DNA from: Stenotrophomonas bentonitica
GTDB taxonomy: Bacteria > Pseudomonadota > Gammaproteobacteria > Xanthomonadales > Xanthomonadaceae
Assembly: GCF_002887735.1 (NCBI RefSeq)
Contig: NZ_PKQP01000002.1
Coordinates: forward strand, 547,020-611,019
Direction of reading: 5' to 3'
DNA length: 64,000 nt
Positions within the stretch are counted from its first letter, which is position 1; every line of letters starts with the position of its first letter. The translations under genes and the position numbers were made by a program. This document shows positions 54,038 to 64,000 of this stretch, piece after piece. The notes under the pieces were generated by a model. That model did no database searches, was not told the DNA's origin, and was given only the letters and a program-made list of their open reading frames with translations.

Positions 54038-57000
54038 CCCGGAGGTGCACCCAGATCAAGCGCGACACGGTAGTAATGGCCGTCGTCGCGGAGCAGGACG
54101 GTCAGGTCCGGCTGCAGGACGTCATCCACATGCAGGGTCGGCTGACCCTGCGCAGTGCGGGTCACCACGAACTCGTACAGGCTGCGCCCGAAGCGGTAGC
54201 TCAGTTCGAAGGACGGCCAATGATCGGGCAGGCAAGGTTCAAGCGAAAGACGATCGCCGTCGCGACGGATGCCGAGCAGGGATTCCACCAGCAGGCGATA
54301 CATCCAACCGGCCGACCCGGTGTACCACGTCCAGCCGCCTCGCCCGACGTGCGGCGACACGGCGTAGACATCGGCAGCCAACACATAGGGTTCGACGCGG
54401 TAGGTCTGGACCGCCTCGGCGTCCAGCGTGTGGTTCAGGGGGTTGATCATGCCGGCCAGCTCCCAGGCACGCACTGCATCGCCCTGTTGAGCAAATGCCA
54501 TCGCCGCCCACACCGCCGCGTGGGTGTACTGGCCGCCATTCTCGCGCACGCCCGGTACGTAACCCCGAATGTAGCCGGGGTCCTCGGTGGTCTGGTCGAA
54601 GGGCGGGTCGAGGAGCTGGATCAGCTTGGCGTCCTTTCGCACCAGATGCGTGTACAGCGAATCCAGGGCTTGCGTGGCACGCTCAGGCGCGGCCACGCCT
54701 GACAGCACCGACCAGCTCTGGGAGATCGAATCGATGCGGCACTCCTGATTCTGTGACGAGCCCAATATGGCGCCGTTGTCGAACCAGGCACGGCGATACC
54801 ACGCGCCGTCCCAGGCATGCTGTTCCAGATTCTGGCGCAGGCGTTCGGCCTGTTCTTCGCACCATTGCGCACGGGCGGCATCGCCACGCGCGTTGGCCAG
54901 CCCGATGAAGCGGCGAAGCGTGTCATGCAGGAAGAACCCGAGCCACACACTTTCACCGCGCTGCTGGTCACCGACGCGGTTCATGCCATCGTTCCAATCG
55001 CCGCTGCCCATCAACGGAAGCCCGCGTTCGCCGAGCAACCGGCACCCGCGTTCCAGCGCGACGACGCAGTGTGCATAGAGTGTGCCGCGCTGTGCCGAAA
55101 GGGTGGGCATGTCGTAGTAGCCTTCCTCCTCCGGCGTCACCGCGCGGCCCTCGATGTAGCCAACCACTTCGTCCAGCACGCTGGCGTCGCCGGTGACCTC
55201 CAGGTAGCGGCATGCGCCTTGGGGCAGCCACAGATAGTCGTCCGAGCAGCGGGTGCGCACGCCGCGACCTTGCGGCGGGTGCCACCAGTGCATCACATCG
55301 CCTTCGGTGAACTGGTGTGCCGCGCAGAGCAGCAGGTGTTCGCGGGTCAGGTCCGGGCGCGCGTGTACGAGGGCGAGCGCGTCCTGCAGCTGGTCACGGA
55401 AGCCGAACGCGCCGCCGGATTGATAGTAGCCACTGCGTGCCAGGTAGCGGCAGCCCAGGGTCTGGTAGACCAGCCAGCCATTGGCGAGTGCGTCGAACGC
55501 CGGGTCCGGCGTGCGGACCTGCACCGTGGCCAGTACATTGCGCCAGTGGATCCGCAGGGCATCCAACGCATCGATGGCTTCCTGATTGCCCTGGCGGCTT
55601 CTTGCCAATGCCAGCGTTTCCTCGCGGTCGCGCCCCGCGCCAAGGCGGAACGTGGTTTCACTGCGGTCGCCCGGCGCCAGCTCAAGCGGCACCTGGATCG
55701 CCGCGCAGGGATCCATGCCCGCACCGGCCCGTGCATCCAGACGCTCGCGACGCAACGCCGCAGGGGCGTGCAATCCGCCGTTGCGGCCGATGAACTCCAG
55801 GCGGTCACAGGTCCAGCCGCAGCCCTCGGCATCGGTGTCGAAGAAGGCCATCCGGCCGCCGAACTCGGTGCTGTAGCTGTTGCGCGCCAGCAGCGCCCCG
55901 GTCTGCGGGTCGCGTTCGGTGACCACGTGCATGCGCGACTTCGGGCGCAGGTCACCCATGACCCATTCCACGTAGCCGATGGCCGACAGCCGCCGTGGCC
56001 GGCCCGACAGGTTGTGCAAGCGCAGGACCGAGAACTTCAGCGGCGCAGTGACATCGACGAAGACCCACAACTCGCTGGCGATGCCGTCTTCGATGTGCTC
56101 GTAGACCGTGTAGCCGAAGCCATGGCGGGTACGGTACGCACCGGTGCCCCGGCATGGCAGCGGCATCGGCGACCAGACACGGCCGGTGTCCTCATCGCGC
56201 ACGTAGAAGGCTTCGCCGCCGGTATCGGACACCGGATCGTTGAGCCAGGGCGTCAAGCGGAATTCGTGTGCGTTTTCGAACCAGGTGTAGCCCGGTGCAC
56301 TCTCGCTGACGACCGTGCCCAGACGGGCGTTCGCGATCACGTTCGCCCATGGGGCCGGGGTCGGGGCACCTTCGCGTACCACCGCCACGTACTCGCGGCC
56401 GTCCTCGCTGAAACTGCCGGTGCCGTTGTCGAATCGGCCGGCGCCGCGGTACGGAAGGAACGGCCACGGGTCATCCAGCTCTTCGTCGTGCTCGACACCT
56501 GGGGGCAGTCCGGGTTCGGGTCCCGGGTCGGCGACGACGGGCAGCCCGGGCTTCTCTTCCATCGCCAGGGCCAGTTCCTGCTGCTCCGCCTGCGGCACCA
56601 GGGCCGGAATGCGCCGCACGGGCAGCGGTTGGCGCCCCACCTGCGCCGCCAGCGTGCCGTCCTCGTCACTGAGCACCACCCGTGCCACCGCCTGCAGCAG
56701 AACGCGGTCCTCGTGGCTCATGTTCTGCACCGGCCGCACGAAAATGCCGCCGGGGCGATCGAGCAGGCCCGTCTCCGAACTGGCGGCCACCATCCCCAGG
56801 ATCTGATCCTGCAGTTCCTGCCGATAGCCGGCCTTGCTGTCGTTCCAGATGACCAGATCGGTGTTGAGTCCCTTCTGGCGCCAATACGCGTGCGCCTGCA
56901 CCAGCTGCCTGACCAGTTCCACGTTCTCCGCGTCGGCGACCTTGAGCAGCACGATGGGCAGGTCGCCGGAGATGGCATGGCCCCACAGCCCGGATTGTCC

Positions 57001-60000
57001 GCGCTGGTTCTGCTGCAGGACGGCGTCGCCCGCGCGCAGCAGCGGATTGGCATACAGCACGTGGCTGGCCAGGCGCTCGTACAGCGAGGCCTCGGCCTGG
57101 CTGGCGTTGATCTGCCGGCGCACCACCTGGCTGTGTGTCCAGGACAGGTCGAAGACGCGGTCTGCCAGGCGACGATCACGGTACTTGTCGACCATCGCCT
57201 CGCACCCGGTGCGGTCGGCGCCGATGCCAAACACCATGTCCAGCTGCACGGTCTGCTCGGGCTCCAGCACCACCCGCACGCGGATGGCCACGATCGGGTC
57301 GAGCACCGAGCCGTCCGTGCCGGAGAGGTCGATATCGGTGGTCAACGCCTGCGGGGTCCGCGGCGTGTTGCCACGCCCCAGGAAGCGCGCACGGTCGGTT
57401 TCGTAGGAGATCGACACCACCTCGGCGTCATGCACCGCGACCAGATGGAACATCCACGGTGGCACTTCGTCGTGCGAACGGGGCCGGCGCGTGCAGAGCA
57501 CGGCCTGCTTGGCGGCCAGGATCTCGCTCTGCACGAAGAGGTTGCTGAAGGCCGGATGCGCATCGTCGGACGCTGCGGGCGCCAGCACCACTTCGGCATA
57601 GGTGGTGATTTCCACCGTGCGCTGGCGACGGCCGCGGTTGGTCAGGCGCAGGCGCCTGAGCTCGATGTCGTCCTCGGCGGAGATGGCGACCTGCAGGTGG
57701 CTCTCGCAGCCGCGGCGGGTACCGCGGAACTCCGCCTTGGCGTCGGAGAAGATCGCCTCGTAATGGTCCAGCGCCACGCAGGTGGGCTGGTAGGCGGCAG
57801 ACCAGAACTCGCCGCTGTCCACGTCGCGCAGGTAGCAGAACGACCCCCAGGCATCGGTGGTGCCGTCTTCGCGCCAGCGGGTGAGCGACAGGTCGCCGTG
57901 GCGGCTGTAGCCGCCGCCGGCATGGGTCAGCATGCCGTGGTAGCGCCCGTTGGAAAGCAGCTGCACTTCCGGGCGCGGGCCCGCCGGGTCGCGCAGGACG
58001 CGCAGGGAGGTCTCGTGCTCGGCCATGGCCGAGTGCTCGCCCAGGGCTTCGACCTCATGCGGATGGAACACGCCGATGCGCGGAATGCGTTCCTGCAGCA
58101 GCAGCAAGGTCGCCTGGAACTCGGTATCGGCAACGAAACGGCGCTGCATCGGCTGGTCGCGCAACAGGTAATCCAGCGACAGCAGGCCCATGCCCTGGTG
58201 GTGGGCCATGAACGAACGCAGCAGCACGTGTTCCTGCCCCGGCGGCACCCGGGCGGGTGTGTAGTCGATCGCCTCGTACATACCGAAGCGCCCGGAGAAC
58301 CCCAGCCCTTCGAGTGCCTGGAGGTTCTGGCACGCCGCCTCCGGCGCCACCATCAGCGCCATCATGCTGGCATAGGGCGCAATCACCCGATCCTGGCCCA
58401 AGCCGCGCTTGAGCCCCAACCCGGGCACACCAAACGCGCGGTACTGGTAGTTCAGGCGCGCATCCACAGCGTTATAGCCCGACTCGGACACGCCCCACGG
58501 CAGATTCAAGGTGCGGCCGTAGACGATCTGCGCCTCCACCGCATGCCGCGCGGTCTGGTCGAGCAGCGTGTCCGGATAGCTGGGCATCACCAGCTGCGGC
58601 ATGAGGTACTCGAACATCGAGCCACTCCACGACAACAGCGTCGGTGTGCCGTTGACCTCGGTGAGCATCCGCCCGAGCGCGAACCAGCTCTCCTGCGCCA
58701 ACTGGCCCTGGGCGATGGCGACGAAGGCACACAGCCGCGCTTCGGACGCCAGCAGGTCGTAGAAACTGTTGTCCAGGCGATGGTCGTCGACGTTGTAGCC
58801 GATCGAGAGCAGGTTGCGGGTGCGGTAGAACAGGAAGCCGTATTCCATCAGCGAGAACTGCCCGGCGCGGTGCGCCAGCGCCTGCAGCTGCTCGATGCGC
58901 GCGCGCGCGTCCGCACCGGCGGAGCCGGGCAGGGCGGCCAGCTGGCGCAGGCTCGGTACTGGCGCCTCGTCGTCCGCGCCGGCATCGGCCGGGAGGTTGG
59001 CAAGTGTCGCGTGCGCGGCGTGGCATTCGGCAGCGAACAGGGCCGGCCAGTGCAGCGCACCTTCCTCGGGCGCTGGCGGTGCCGGCCATTGCGACAGCAC
59101 GGCATCGGCCAGACCGGCCAGCTCCTGCAACCGGGCGAGCAGCTGCGCCGTCCCACGGGGTGGGTCGGTACGCGTTGAGGCCAGGCGCTGGCGAAGGTGG
59201 TTGAGTGCCTCGCCCAGTGGCGCGTCAGCAGAGCGATGACGCTGCCGTTCCTCTTCCAGCACACCGAGCGTATCGGCCAGGCCGTCGAAGGTGTGCGGCG
59301 CCAGTACCGGCGCGTCCACCAGCGCGAGCAGGCCTTGCCGCAGGGTCAGCAGGTGGCCGGCCAGGTTGCCGCTGTCCACGGTGGAGACGTAGCGCGGCGG
59401 CAACGGCGCGAGGGTTTCGGTGTCGTACCAGTTCAGGAAGTGGCCGCGATGGCGCGGCAGCTGGTCCAGCGTATCGAACGTGAGCGCGGTACGTTCGGCG
59501 ACCGCGCCCAGCTGGAGCCAGCCGAAATCCCATGCAGACAGATTGGCCAGCAGCGACAGGCCGATGTTGGTCGGCGAGGTGCGCCGCGCCACCACCAGCG
59601 AGGGATGCTCCTGGATGTTGTCCGGCGGCAGCCAGTGATCCTGCTCGCGCACCCACGCCTGGAAGAACGACCAGGTGCGCCGCGCCAGCCGGCCCAGGAA
59701 TGCCCGCTGGGTCACGGACAGTTCGGCCACGCTTGCGGCCGGCGGCCGGCCCAGCCACGCCATCAACGCGGGCGCGAAGGTCCACGCCAACAGCAGGGGC
59801 AGGGCGACAGGCAGTGCCTGCGGAGCCACGCTGGCCACGACCGCCGCCAGCGCAACCGCCAAGACCGACGCCGGCGCCATCACCCGCCATTCCGCGCCGC
59901 GGTCGCTACCGAGGCGGCGCTCGACTTCGCTGGAGGGGTTCCATTGCAGCAGATGGCGGCGGGTGACGGTCATGCGCCAGAGCGTGCGCAGCACCGCGCC

Positions 60001-62745
60001 ACCGGCCAGCAACGCTTCGTAGGGCAGACACGCGACCTGGGTGGCCGCGCGCAGCAACGACTGCAGCGTGCCGCGCCCGACCATGATGTAGTGCGCTTCC
60101 AGCGGCGTGTCGTCCGGAACGCTCAGCGCATCGCGCAGCATGCCGATCAGCGGCGGCGCGAACCACAGCGCCAGCACCCATGCCGTCCACGCAGCCGGGT
60201 TTTCGGCATACAGCCAACCCGCCACCAGCAAGGCCAAGGCGGCGATCGGCACCAGGCTCCGGCGCAGGTTGTCCAGCAACTTGCCGCGCGACAGCAGGCT
60301 GAGCCGGTTGCGTTCCCATCCCGATCCCGGGCGCGGTGTCCACGGCATCAACCAGGGCAACAGCTGCCAGTCGCCGCGGATCCAGCGCGCACGGCGCTTG
60401 GCATCGGCGGCGTAGCGTTCGGGGTAGTCCTCGTACAGGCGCACATCGCTGACCAGGCCAGCACGGGCATAGCAGCCTTCCAGCAGGTCGTGGCTGAGGA
60501 TGCGGTTCTCGGGCAGGCGGCCCTCGAGCGCATGCTCGAACGCTTCGACGTCATAGATGCCCTTGCCCACGAACGAGCCTTCGTCGAACAGGTCCTGGTA
60601 GACATCCGAGACCATGCGCGAGTACGGGTCGATGCCGGGCTCGCTGCCGAACATCCGCGCAAACCGCGAGGTGCGGCGCGTGCCCAGACTGGTGCCGACG
60701 CTGGGCTGCAGGATGCCGTAGCCCTCCGCCACGCGTTGCAGCGCCGGATCGAAGCGCGGGCGGTTGAGCGGGTGCGCCAACGTGGCGACGAAGGCGCGTG
60801 CGGCATCCCGCGGAAGCTGCGTGTCCGAATCCAGGGTGATGACGTAGCGGACGCCGACCAAGGCGGCCGTGTCACCGACGGTGCGCATGAATGCGGCTGC
60901 ATCGCCCTGGCGGAGCAGGGCGTTGAGCGCTGCCAGCTTGCCGCGCTTGCGCTCGTGCCCCATCCACACCCCTTCGCCCGGGTTCCATTGCCTGGGGCGG
61001 TGCAGCAGGTAGAAGCGATCGCCGCGCTCGGCCGCGTAGCGACTGTTCAGTTCCTCGATGCGCTCCACGGCGTGCGCAAGCAGGGTGTCGTCCGTCGGCG
61101 TCTCGGCGGCCGCGGCGTCGAGGAAGTCCGTCAGCAGCACGAAGCGCAGCTGGGGATCGCGGTTGGCCAGGAAGCGGACCTCCAGCGCCTCGGTCAGCAC
61201 ATCGATGCCTTCGATACTGGACAGCATCGAGGGGACCGCGACCACGGTGGAGCAGGCGGCGGGGATACCTTCGCTGAAATCGAGCTTGGGCAGCGGCCTG
61301 GGCGTGACCAGTACCGTCGCCGTCCAGTTCACCAGGACGATGCCCAGCTCGCTGAACACCAGAAGCCCGAGCAGCGCGGCCAGCCAGATGGGCACCGCGC
61401 CACTGCCCGATGCCAGCAGGCCGCCGGTGGCCACCACCGCCAGCAGGGCAATCGGCAGCAGGTACAGGGCAAGGGGCACGCGGTGCGCCAGTCGCCGGGC
61501 CTTGCGGTGCCGTGGCGCTGCCTCGGCCACTGCGTCGACGGTGGCCGAGGCGCCTTCGCCCACGAGCCAATAGCCCACGTGCGCACGTGGCCCATCGTGC
61601 GGCGCAGCCGTGCGTGCCAGATCCAGCGCGATGGTCGCAACGCGTTCTTCCGCAACGCGGCTCCCGCGCGCGATCTTCTCTACGACATGGCGATAGGCAT
61701 CGCGGGTGCCGAAATCCATCTGCGGATAGACGGCCATCGGGTCTTCCCGCAGCCGCTGCTCGACCACACTCATGTCTTCGACAAAGGTGCGCCAATCCAT
61801 GGTGGAGAGGAAGCGCAGGCTGCCGATGCTGTTGCCGATGGAGACCTGGTCGGCCGCCTGCTGCTGGCCCTCGGCGGCGACCAGTTCATCGATGCGCTGA
61901 CCGGCCGCAGCGGCCCACTGTTCCAGCCAGGCGATGGGCATGGCCCACGCGCCGCCGCGCCCCTGCAGCGAGCGGGTCAGCTCGGCGATGAAGGCACCGG
62001 TCAAGGGCGGCTCGGAGCGGGCCATGTCGGCCACCACCAGGACCACCTCGGTCGGGGTGTCGGACGCCGCGCGATTGAGGTCCTCAGCCCATTGCGCCGC
62101 CAGGCTGCGGTCCGTGCCATCGCGCATCACCCGGGCGGCCATGCGCCGCAGATTTTCGAGCAGCGCCAGGCGCAGCATGATGGGGACCGCCCACAGTTCA
62201 CCCAGGCTCAGGGGAGCAAGCGACTGGTAGGAGGCGATGAAACGGCCCAGGGTATCGGCGTCGATGCGACCGTCGCCGTGCGCGATGGCCTGCATCGACA
62301 GTTCATACACACGCGGCAGGCCGGCCGAGGGGCCGGCGACAAGTGAAGGCAACTGACGGCTGTAGCCGCGCGGCAGATGGCGTCGCGCGGTCTGGATCTG
62401 TTCTTCGATCAGGTAGTAGTTGTCGAGCAGCCATTCCCCGGCGGGGGTGACCGGCCGCTGTTCACGCACCACGCTGCTGAGCAGCGTGTTGGCGTCTTCC
62501 AGGACACGCTCGTTGGCCTGCAGGCGATCGAGCAGGCGCTCTGCGCCAGGCCGCATCCGCACCCGGTGCTGGCGCGCAAGGGCGCGGCCGTACACCTCCA
62601 TCTGTTCAACGCTGTACAGCGCGGCGCGCAGGGGGCCCTCGGTGGCCTCGATGGCCGGCGCCGAGGCCTGGCGCTCCCGCCAGCGCCAACGGACAAGACG
62701 ACGCAGACGCAGCCAACGGCCAAAAAGACGACGAAGGTGGGGCAT
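54034..62745 (-). CDS. ndvB: Cyclic beta-glucan synthase (NdvB/Cgs family)
   Basis: This 2903-residue giant membrane enzyme of the NdvB/Cgs family makes cyclic beta-1,2-glucans, periplasmic osmoregulated glucans that also matter for host interaction. Membrane helices (about residues 418-440, 450-475, around 810-860 and 950-1000) flank the GT84 glycosyltransferase domain, which has YVITLDSDTQLP (about 630-640) and KRRARWIRGDWQLLPWL. A central cyclisation/transglycosylation region follows, then the C-terminal GH94 phosphorylase-like domain (from about 1550). There GDWNDGMNRVG near residue 2580 holds the catalytic Asp and NPLNHTLDAEAVQTYRVEPY follows. The length fits the family. Synthesis, ring closure and chain-length control occur in one protein. 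Confidence 0.95.
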   Translation of the reverse strand: MPHLRRLFGRWLRLRRLVRWRWRERQASAPAIEATEGPLRAALYSVEQMEVYGRALARQHRVRMRPGAERLLDRLQANERVLEDANTLLSSVVREQRPVTPAGEWLLDNYYLIEEQIQTARRHLPRGYSRQLPSLVAGPSAGLPRVYELSMQAIAHGDGRIDADTLGRFIASYQSLAPLSLGELWAVPIMLRLALLENLRRMAARVMRDGTDRSLAAQWAEDLNRAASDTPTEVVLVVADMARSEPPLTGAFIAELTRSLQGRGGAWAMPIAWLEQWAAAAGQRIDELVAAEGQQQAADQVSIGNSIGSLRFLSTMDWRTFVEDMSVVEQRLREDPMAVYPQMDFGTRDAYRHVVEKIARGSRVAEERVATIALDLARTAAPHDGPRAHVGYWLVGEGASATVDAVAEAAPRHRKARRLAHRVPLALYLLPIALLAVVATGGLLASGSGAVPIWLAALLGLLVFSELGIVLVNWTATVLVTPRPLPKLDFSEGIPAACSTVVAVPSMLSSIEGIDVLTEALEVRFLANRDPQLRFVLLTDFLDAAAAETPTDDTLLAHAVERIEELNSRYAAERGDRFYLLHRPRQWNPGEGVWMGHERKRGKLAALNALLRQGDAAAFMRTVGDTAALVGVRYVITLDSDTQLPRDAARAFVATLAHPLNRPRFDPALQRVAEGYGILQPSVGTSLGTRRTSRFARMFGSEPGIDPYSRMVSDVYQDLFDEGSFVGKGIYDVEAFEHALEGRLPENRILSHDLLEGCYARAGLVSDVRLYEDYPERYAADAKRRARWIRGDWQLLPWLMPWTPRPGSGWERNRLSLLSRGKLLDNLRRSLVPIAALALLVAGWLYAENPAAWTAWVLALWFAPPLIGMLRDALSVPDDTPLEAHYIMVGRGTLQSLLRAATQVACLPYEALLAGGAVLRTLWRMTVTRRHLLQWNPSSEVERRLGSDRGAEWRVMAPASVLAVALAAVVASVAPQALPVALPLLLAWTFAPALMAWLGRPPAASVAELSVTQRAFLGRLARRTWSFFQAWVREQDHWLPPDNIQEHPSLVVARRTSPTNIGLSLLANLSAWDFGWLQLGAVAERTALTFDTLDQLPRHRGHFLNWYDTETLAPLPPRYVSTVDSGNLAGHLLTLRQGLLALVDAPVLAPHTFDGLADTLGVLEEERQRHRSADAPLGEALNHLRQRLASTRTDPPRGTAQLLARLQELAGLADAVLSQWPAPPAPEEGALHWPALFAAECHAAHATLANLPADAGADDEAPVPSLRQLAALPGSAGADARARIEQLQALAHRAGQFSLMEYGFLFYRTRNLLSIGYNVDDHRLDNSFYDLLASEARLCAFVAIAQGQLAQESWFALGRMLTEVNGTPTLLSWSGSMFEYLMPQLVMPSYPDTLLDQTARHAVEAQIVYGRTLNLPWGVSESGYNAVDARLNYQYRAFGVPGLGLKRGLGQDRVIAPYASMMALMVAPEAACQNLQALEGLGFSGRFGMYEAIDYTPARVPPGQEHVLLRSFMAHHQGMGLLSLDYLLRDQPMQRRFVADTEFQATLLLLQERIPRIGVFHPHEVEALGEHSAMAEHETSLRVLRDPAGPRPEVQLLSNGRYHGMLTHAGGGYSRHGDLSLTRWREDGTTDAWGSFCYLRDVDSGEFWSAAYQPTCVALDHYEAIFSDAKAEFRGTRRGCESHLQVAISAEDDIELRRLRLTNRGRRQRTVEITTYAEVVLAPAASDDAHPAFSNLFVQSEILAAKQAVLCTRRPRSHDEVPPWMFHLVAVHDAEVVSISYETDRARFLGRGNTPRTPQALTTDIDLSGTDGSVLDPIVAIRVRVVLEPEQTVQLDMVFGIGADRTGCEAMVDKYRDRRLADRVFDLSWTHSQVVRRQINASQAEASLYERLASHVLYANPLLRAGDAVLQQNQRGQSGLWGHAISGDLPIVLLKVADAENVELVRQLVQAHAYWRQKGLNTDLVIWNDSKAGYRQELQDQILGMVAASSETGLLDRPGGIFVRPVQNMSHEDRVLLQAVARVVLSDEDGTLAAQVGRQPLPVRRIPALVPQAEQQELALAMEEKPGLPVVADPGPEPGLPPGVEHDEELDDPWPFLPYRGAGRFDNGTGSFSEDGREYVAVVREGAPTPAPWANVIANARLGTVVSESAPGYTWFENAHEFRLTPWLNDPVSDTGGEAFYVRDEDTGRVWSPMPLPCRGTGAYRTRHGFGYTVYEHIEDGIASELWVFVDVTAPLKFSVLRLHNLSGRPRRLSAIGYVEWVMGDLRPKSRMHVVTERDPQTGALLARNSYSTEFGGRMAFFDTDAEGCGWTCDRLEFIGRNGGLHAPAALRRERLDARAGAGMDPCAAIQVPLELAPGDRSETTFRLGAGRDREETLALARSRQGNQEAIDALDALRIHWRNVLATVQVRTPDPAFDALANGWLVYQTLGCRYLARSGYYQSGGAFGFRDQLQDALALVHARPDLTREHLLLCAAHQFTEGDVMHWWHPPQGRGVRTRCSDDYLWLPQGACRYLEVTGDASVLDEVVGYIEGRAVTPEEEGYYDMPTLSAQRGTLYAHCVVALERGCRLLGERGLPLMGSGDWNDGMNRVGDQQRGESVWLGFFLHDTLRRFIGLANARGDAARAQWCEEQAERLRQNLEQHAWDGAWYRRAWFDNGAILGSSQNQECRIDSISQSWSVLSGVAAPERATQALDSLYTHLVRKDAKLIQLLDPPFDQTTEDPGYIRGYVPGVRENGGQYTHAAVWAAMAFAQQGDAVRAWELAGMINPLNHTLDAEAVQTYRVEPYVLAADVYAVSPHVGRGGWTWYTGSAGWMYRLLVESLLGIRRDGDRLSLEPCLPDHWPSFELSYRFGRSLYEFVVTRTAQGQPTLHVDDVLQPDLTVLLRDDGHYYRVALDLGAPPG

Positions 62746-62924
62746 AGGTTACCGATGGGGGGCAGGTCGCGGCCCTCATAGTTGCATTGGGGGTGCCGTG
62801 GTAGCTGTGAAGGCCACCCTTCCCGCAGGAGGCGCCAGGGCGGTGGGATGCTCGCCCAGGCGTCGACGCGGTCCTGACACGCGTCGGCTATGCTCGCTCG
62901 CCATCGCGTGCAGGAACCCAGCGC

Positions 62925-63710
62925 ATGCCCTCCACCCGAAAGCGTACCCAATGCGCGCTGTGTCGCGACGCCGAGCCGCTGTCGTTCGCGTTCAGCTATG
63001 CGTTCCAGCCCATCGTCGATATGCGCACAAGACAGGTCTTCGCCCATGAGGCCTTGGTGCGCGGACCGGCAGGCGAGCCTGCCAACTCGGTGCTGTCCCG
63101 GGTCACCGCCGATAACTGTTACGTGTTCGACCAGGCATGCCGTGCCAAGGCTATCGAGATCGCCGCGCGGTTGAGGATGCCGTCGCATCTGTCGATCAAC
63201 TTCCTGCCCAACGCCATCTACCGGCCCGAACTGTGCATCCGCTCCACCCTCGAGGCCGCGCAACGACACGACTTCCCGGTCGAGCGGATCATCTTCGAAA
63301 CCGTTGAAGGCGAGCAGATCAATGACGGCAAGTGGCTGGCCGAGATCCTCACCGAGTACAAACGGATCGGCTTCAAGACGGCCATCGATGATTTCGGTGC
63401 CGGCTTTGCCGGCCTGAACCTGCTGGCCGATTTCCAGCCCGACATGGTCAAGCTGGACATGGGCTTGATCCGCGGCGTTGACCGGAGCGCCTCACGGCGC
63501 GCCATCGTTGCCGGTGTGGTGTCCATGTGTGCAGCGCTGACAATTGATGTGATCGCCGAAGGGATAGAAACCGCTGGCGAGGCACGCTGCCTTTCCGATC
63601 TCGGCATCGAGCTGATGCAGGGATACTGGCTTGCTCGTCCGCGTTTTGAAGGGGTAGTGGCCGAGGATGAGCTTCCCGGGGCGATGTGGCTGGAAGCGGA
63701 TATGACGTAA
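62925..63710 (+). CDS. Stand-alone EAL-domain protein
   Basis: This 261-residue protein consists of one EAL domain (about residues 25-250) that would hydrolyse cyclic di-GMP. Visible motifs are EALVRG, SINFLPNA, FETVEGEQI, DDFGAGFAGL, VKLDMGLIRG, AEGIET and MQGYWLARP. The usual ELTE motif is replaced by ETVEGE, but the acidic residues are kept. The short N-terminus contains a Cys-x2-Cys pair (QCALCRD) that could bind a metal or be redox-sensitive. There is no membrane segment or signal peptide. It is divergent from the glucan synthase gene, with 179 bases between them. Confidence 0.92.
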   Translation: MPSTRKRTQCALCRDAEPLSFAFSYAFQPIVDMRTRQVFAHEALVRGPAGEPANSVLSRVTADNCYVFDQACRAKAIEIAARLRMPSHLSINFLPNAIYRPELCIRSTLEAAQRHDFPVERIIFETVEGEQINDGKWLAEILTEYKRIGFKTAIDDFGAGFAGLNLLADFQPDMVKLDMGLIRGVDRSASRRAIVAGVVSMCAALTIDVIAEGIETAGEARCLSDLGIELMQGYWLARPRFEGVVAEDELPGAMWLEADMT

Positions 63711-63920
63711 TTACGGTCCGGATGTTGTGCTCGTTGAGGAACACATTCATCCGAATGTCGACGCCTTGCAAAGCGGACACCACGGGCGACGACTCAGCGC
63801 CATTTCGTCGGCGATCCGGGTGATTCATCGGCGGCTTCTGTGGCTTGGTCGCAAACCGGTTGCCACGCCCCCGCGCGGACGGCACCTTGCAGCGACGATT
63901 ACGTCGACCTGGTGCCCTGC

Positions 63921-64000
63921 ATGACCCCCGTTGCCCTGTATTTGCCCGATCCGGCCCGCGGCTGGCTGCCCTGGGCCTGGCTGACGCCGATCCTGATGAT
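63921..64000 (+). CDS. Start of a further gene, cut by window end
   Basis: An ATG at 63921 opens a frame that runs off the window (MTPVALYLPDPARGWLPWAW then LTPILM). The first residues are Pro-rich and then Trp/Leu-rich, as at the start of a membrane protein. There is no clear ribosome-binding site, and 26 codons are too few to identify the product. Confidence 0.5.
   Translation, partial: MTPVALYLPDPARGWLPWAWLTPILM

Noticed and set aside
54817..59178. 1453-codon open frame on the plus strand inside the glucan synthase gene
   Set aside because: It is the complement of the GH94 and central regions of the glucan synthase. The composition (Val, Arg, Gln, His) is that of a third-codon-position shadow.
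63711..63920. Imperfect inverted repeat (CGGATG/CATCCG) after the EAL gene as a terminator or riboswitch
   Set aside because: The stem is interrupted and no T-run follows. It matches no riboswitch that I know, including c-di-GMP types.

Overview
The window is chromosomal DNA of a high-GC gammaproteobacterium, most probably Stenotrophomonas or a close Xanthomonadaceae relative. The evidence is the protein sequences, the GC-rich codon use, the mix of TonB-dependent and Oar-type receptors, and three copies of a short GTAG-flanked palindrome that matches the SMAG (Stenotrophomonas GTAG) repeats. I see no rRNA, tRNA, CRISPR array, prophage or insertion sequence.

Left part (1-19.5 kb) is mostly housekeeping. 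It opens with the 3' end of an EAL phosphodiesterase. Then, on the minus strand, come a small hypothetical gene, a chemoreceptor with a sigma-28-type promoter, and the overlapping operon nudJ-mnmA-hflD behind a secreted YbjN-like gene. On the plus strand clpS-clpA follow, then infA, aat, a FemAB-like gene and trxB on the minus strand, and ftsK, a DUF3857/transglutaminase gene, lolA, rarA and crcB on the plus strand. The order clpS-clpA-infA-aat-trxB-ftsK-lolA-rarA is the ancestral gammaproteobacterial order known from E. coli, with local losses and insertions.

Middle part (19.5-36.5 kb) is accessory. It holds a small AT-hook-like protein gene, LysR and WYL regulators beside a divergent glutathione S-transferase, a secreted amidohydrolase, a large secreted putative glycoside hydrolase, and a divergent TetR/quinone-reductase pair with two palindromic boxes. 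Then comes an iron-uptake cassette: a Fur-box-like site, an esterase, a YncE-like beta-propeller, a hemin/siderophore ABC importer (lipoprotein, permease, ATPase) and a convergent TonB-dependent siderophore receptor.

Right part (36.6-64 kb). A diverged elongation factor G paralogue is preceded by a leader region that looks like a transcription attenuator: a promoter, a 29-codon ORF, an intrinsic terminator with a possible antiterminator pairing, and a second 14-codon ORF with a strong ribosome-binding site. This is the most interesting element in the window. It is followed by an M14 carboxypeptidase-like gene, a thioredoxin-fold lipoprotein, an Oar-type receptor and a lipoprotein. Next are a two-component system divergent from a czcCBA-type heavy-metal RND efflux operon with 11-bp phased repeats between them, and a 2903-residue cyclic beta-glucan synthase gene overlapping a small downstream gene. 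The window ends with a stand-alone EAL protein and the first codons of a further gene.
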